The notes beneath the pieces are model-generated. The model was given only the letters and a program-made list of their open reading frames with translations. It was not told the origin of the DNA and did no database searches. DNA of 64,000 nt from Hyphococcus sp. (GTDB lineage: Bacteria; Pseudomonadota; Alphaproteobacteria; Caulobacterales; Parvularculaceae). The stretch covers positions 620,001 through 684,000 of the forward strand of contig JANQON010000009.1 in assembly GCA_028289605.1 (NCBI GenBank). Reading direction: 5' to 3'. Position 1 is the stretch's first letter, and the number at the start of each line of letters is the position of its first letter. A program made the position numbers and the translations under genes. Positions 62,933 through 64,000 of the stretch are shown here, piece by piece.

Positions 62933-64000
62933 CTATTCCGATGCGGGACCATCGTAGGTCTCGTACCACTCTTGCAAAACATCAAAGGCGGGTTTTTTCT
63001 CGCCTGTCTCGGCGATCAGGCCTTTGCGGTTCCAATACTCCTGATACCGCCCGTGCCATCGTCGCGGCGAACGGAAATCCTTCAAAATCCAAGGTGAAAT
63101 GCCGCGCAGAAACGGGATTTGCTCAGCCATCTGCAATGTGACGTCGTAAAACGCCGCTTGATGCTCTTCGGTAAACCGTTCAAGCCGCTCGCCGCGGGCG
63201 CCGAGCAATGCGCCGGCGCCGAATTCGCTGAACAGCATCGGCTTGTCGTAAGGCGTTTTCCAAACCAGGCCAGGGACATCGTCAAGCGTGCGCCTGCCAT
63301 ACCAGCCCTCATACTCGTTGACCGATATGATATCGAGATGCTCACCGAGAGGATCTTCGACGATAAATGTATTTCCGCGGTTGGTGTTTTTGTTCAGCGC
63401 CGCGGAAATCACGCGCGTTGAGTCCATCGCGCGCACATGATCAATCAGCATCTTCAGGAAAACATTTCGTGCGTCGGTAATAGGCGTTTCGTTCGCAACA
63501 CCCCAAATGACGACGGAAGCCCGGTTGTAGTCACGGTTCACACTGTCTTTGTACATGCGCTTTGCGAGCGCCTTCGTATAGGGCTCGGTATACCGGATCT
63601 CTTCCCAGTACACCGGAATTTCACTCCAGACCAACAAACCAAGCTCGTCGGCGACGCGTAGCGTCCGTTCATTATGCGGATAGTGAGACAAACGCACGAA
63701 ATTCGAACCGAGCTCCTTTGCTACGCCAAGCAGCTCGCGGGCGTCTTCCCAATCCATGCGTCTCCCGCCTTCCGGGCCGATTGGCTCCTCATGGACGCTA
63801 ATGCCCTTGAGGAAAATCGATTCGCCATTCAGCAAAATATCTTGGCCGACGACTTCGATTGTCCGAAAGCCAATTCTGTCTTTCACGGTGTCGCGACGGG
63901 ACGACACGGTGACGTCATACAGTTTTGGATTTTCCGGCGACCATCGCGTCAATGCCGACACCGCCGCCGACATCTCCACAATCCCATCGCGGTTAGTTCG
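62933..64000 (-). CDS. GH2 glycoside hydrolase, C-terminal part (cut by window edge)
   Basis: This is the last 355 codons of a family 2 glycosidase; its N-terminus lies beyond base 64000. The TIM barrel has the acid/base motif W-G-V-A-N-E (Glu codon at 63488-63490) and the nucleophile motif FSEFGAG (Glu codon at 63224-63226). GISVHEEP and FVRLSHYPHNERTLRVADELGLLVWSEIP are classic GH2 text, closest in feel to beta-glucuronidase and beta-galactosidase types. It is the first visible gene of an operon with a tartrate-dehydrogenase-like enzyme and a sulfatase. A signal peptide cannot be judged. Confidence 0.9.
   Translation of the reverse strand, partial: RTNRDGIVEMSAAVSALTRWSPENPKLYDVTVSSRRDTVKDRIGFRTIEVVGQDILLNGESIFLKGISVHEEPIGPEGGRRMDWEDARELLGVAKELGSNFVRLSHYPHNERTLRVADELGLLVWSEIPVYWEEIRYTEPYTKALAKRMYKDSVNRDYNRASVVIWGVANETPITDARNVFLKMLIDHVRAMDSTRVISAALNKNTNRGNTFIVEDPLGEHLDIISVNEYEGWYGRRTLDDVPGLVWKTPYDKPMLFSEFGAGALLGARGERLERFTEEHQAAFYDVTLQMAEQIPFLRGISPWILKDFRSPRRWHGRYQEYWNRKGLIAETGEKKPAFDVLQEWYETYDGPASE

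Noticed and set aside
1..64000. tRNA, rRNA, CRISPR, insertion sequence or prophage content
   Set aside because: No conserved RNA motif, repeat-spacer pattern, terminal inverted repeat with transposase, integrase or phage structural gene was seen by eye.

Overview
The window looks like chromosomal DNA from an aerobic, probably aquatic alphaproteobacterium, perhaps of a Caulobacterales or Parvularculales type. This is inferred from TonB-dependent receptors paired with tryptophan-halogenase-like proteins, a class I PHA synthase with a phasin, a YdcH-type protein, FNR/FixK-type boxes and moderately high GC. The species cannot be named. I saw no rRNA, tRNA, CRISPR array, insertion sequence or phage genes.

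Region 1 (1-10 kb) is a beta-glucan (laminarin-type) utilisation locus. A truncated TonB receptor and a flavin halogenase-like gene diverge from a promoter carrying two LacI-type operators. They are followed by a LacI regulator, a GH16 lipoprotein, a GPH-type sugar symporter, a cytoplasmic GH3 glucosidase and a membrane-tailed serine hydrolase. The inferred flow is surface or periplasmic cleavage, import, then cytoplasmic hydrolysis.

Region 2 (10-27 kb) is an oxygen-limitation and stress island. Its genes encode cytochrome c, phasin, phaC-pta-ackA, CBS and BON proteins, a flavodoxin-fold reductase, an MgtC-like protein, hemerythrin, a P-type ATPase, a phosphoribosyltransferase, a flavin-binding stress protein and a bactofilin-like membrane protein. 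Eight exact TTGA-N6-TCAA boxes and two near matches lie between these genes, where chance would give about 0.2. This points to one FNR/FixK-type regulon that joins PHB storage, acetyl-phosphate energy conservation and redox or stress functions. No regulator of that type is in the window.

Region 3 (27-44 kb) holds a hybrid histidine kinase, a GNAT enzyme with a possible leader peptide, and a tight three-gene operon: a Tat-signal protein of 1232 residues, a 1440-residue protein and a small lipoprotein. I recognise no domain in the two giants, and this operon is the best candidate here for an undescribed system. An aromatic amino acid decarboxylase, an exported metallo-beta-lactamase-fold hydrolase, a divergent Lrp/AsnC regulator and an alpha/beta hydrolase follow.

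Region 4 (43.6-52.6 kb) is a catabolic module for an unknown substrate. It has an alpha/beta hydrolase, a membrane PQQ dehydrogenase, an SDR, a lipoprotein with two VOC domains, a divergent TonB receptor with repeated half-sites in its promoter, and a TetR regulator.

Region 5 (52.8-64 kb) is a secreted degradation locus of two formylglycine sulfatases, a PQQ sugar dehydrogenase-cytochrome c fusion, a PhoD-like phosphatase, a WD40 protein, a tartrate-dehydrogenase-like enzyme and a GH2 glycosidase cut by the window end. Sulfated, possibly uronic-acid-containing glycans are a plausible but unproven substrate.
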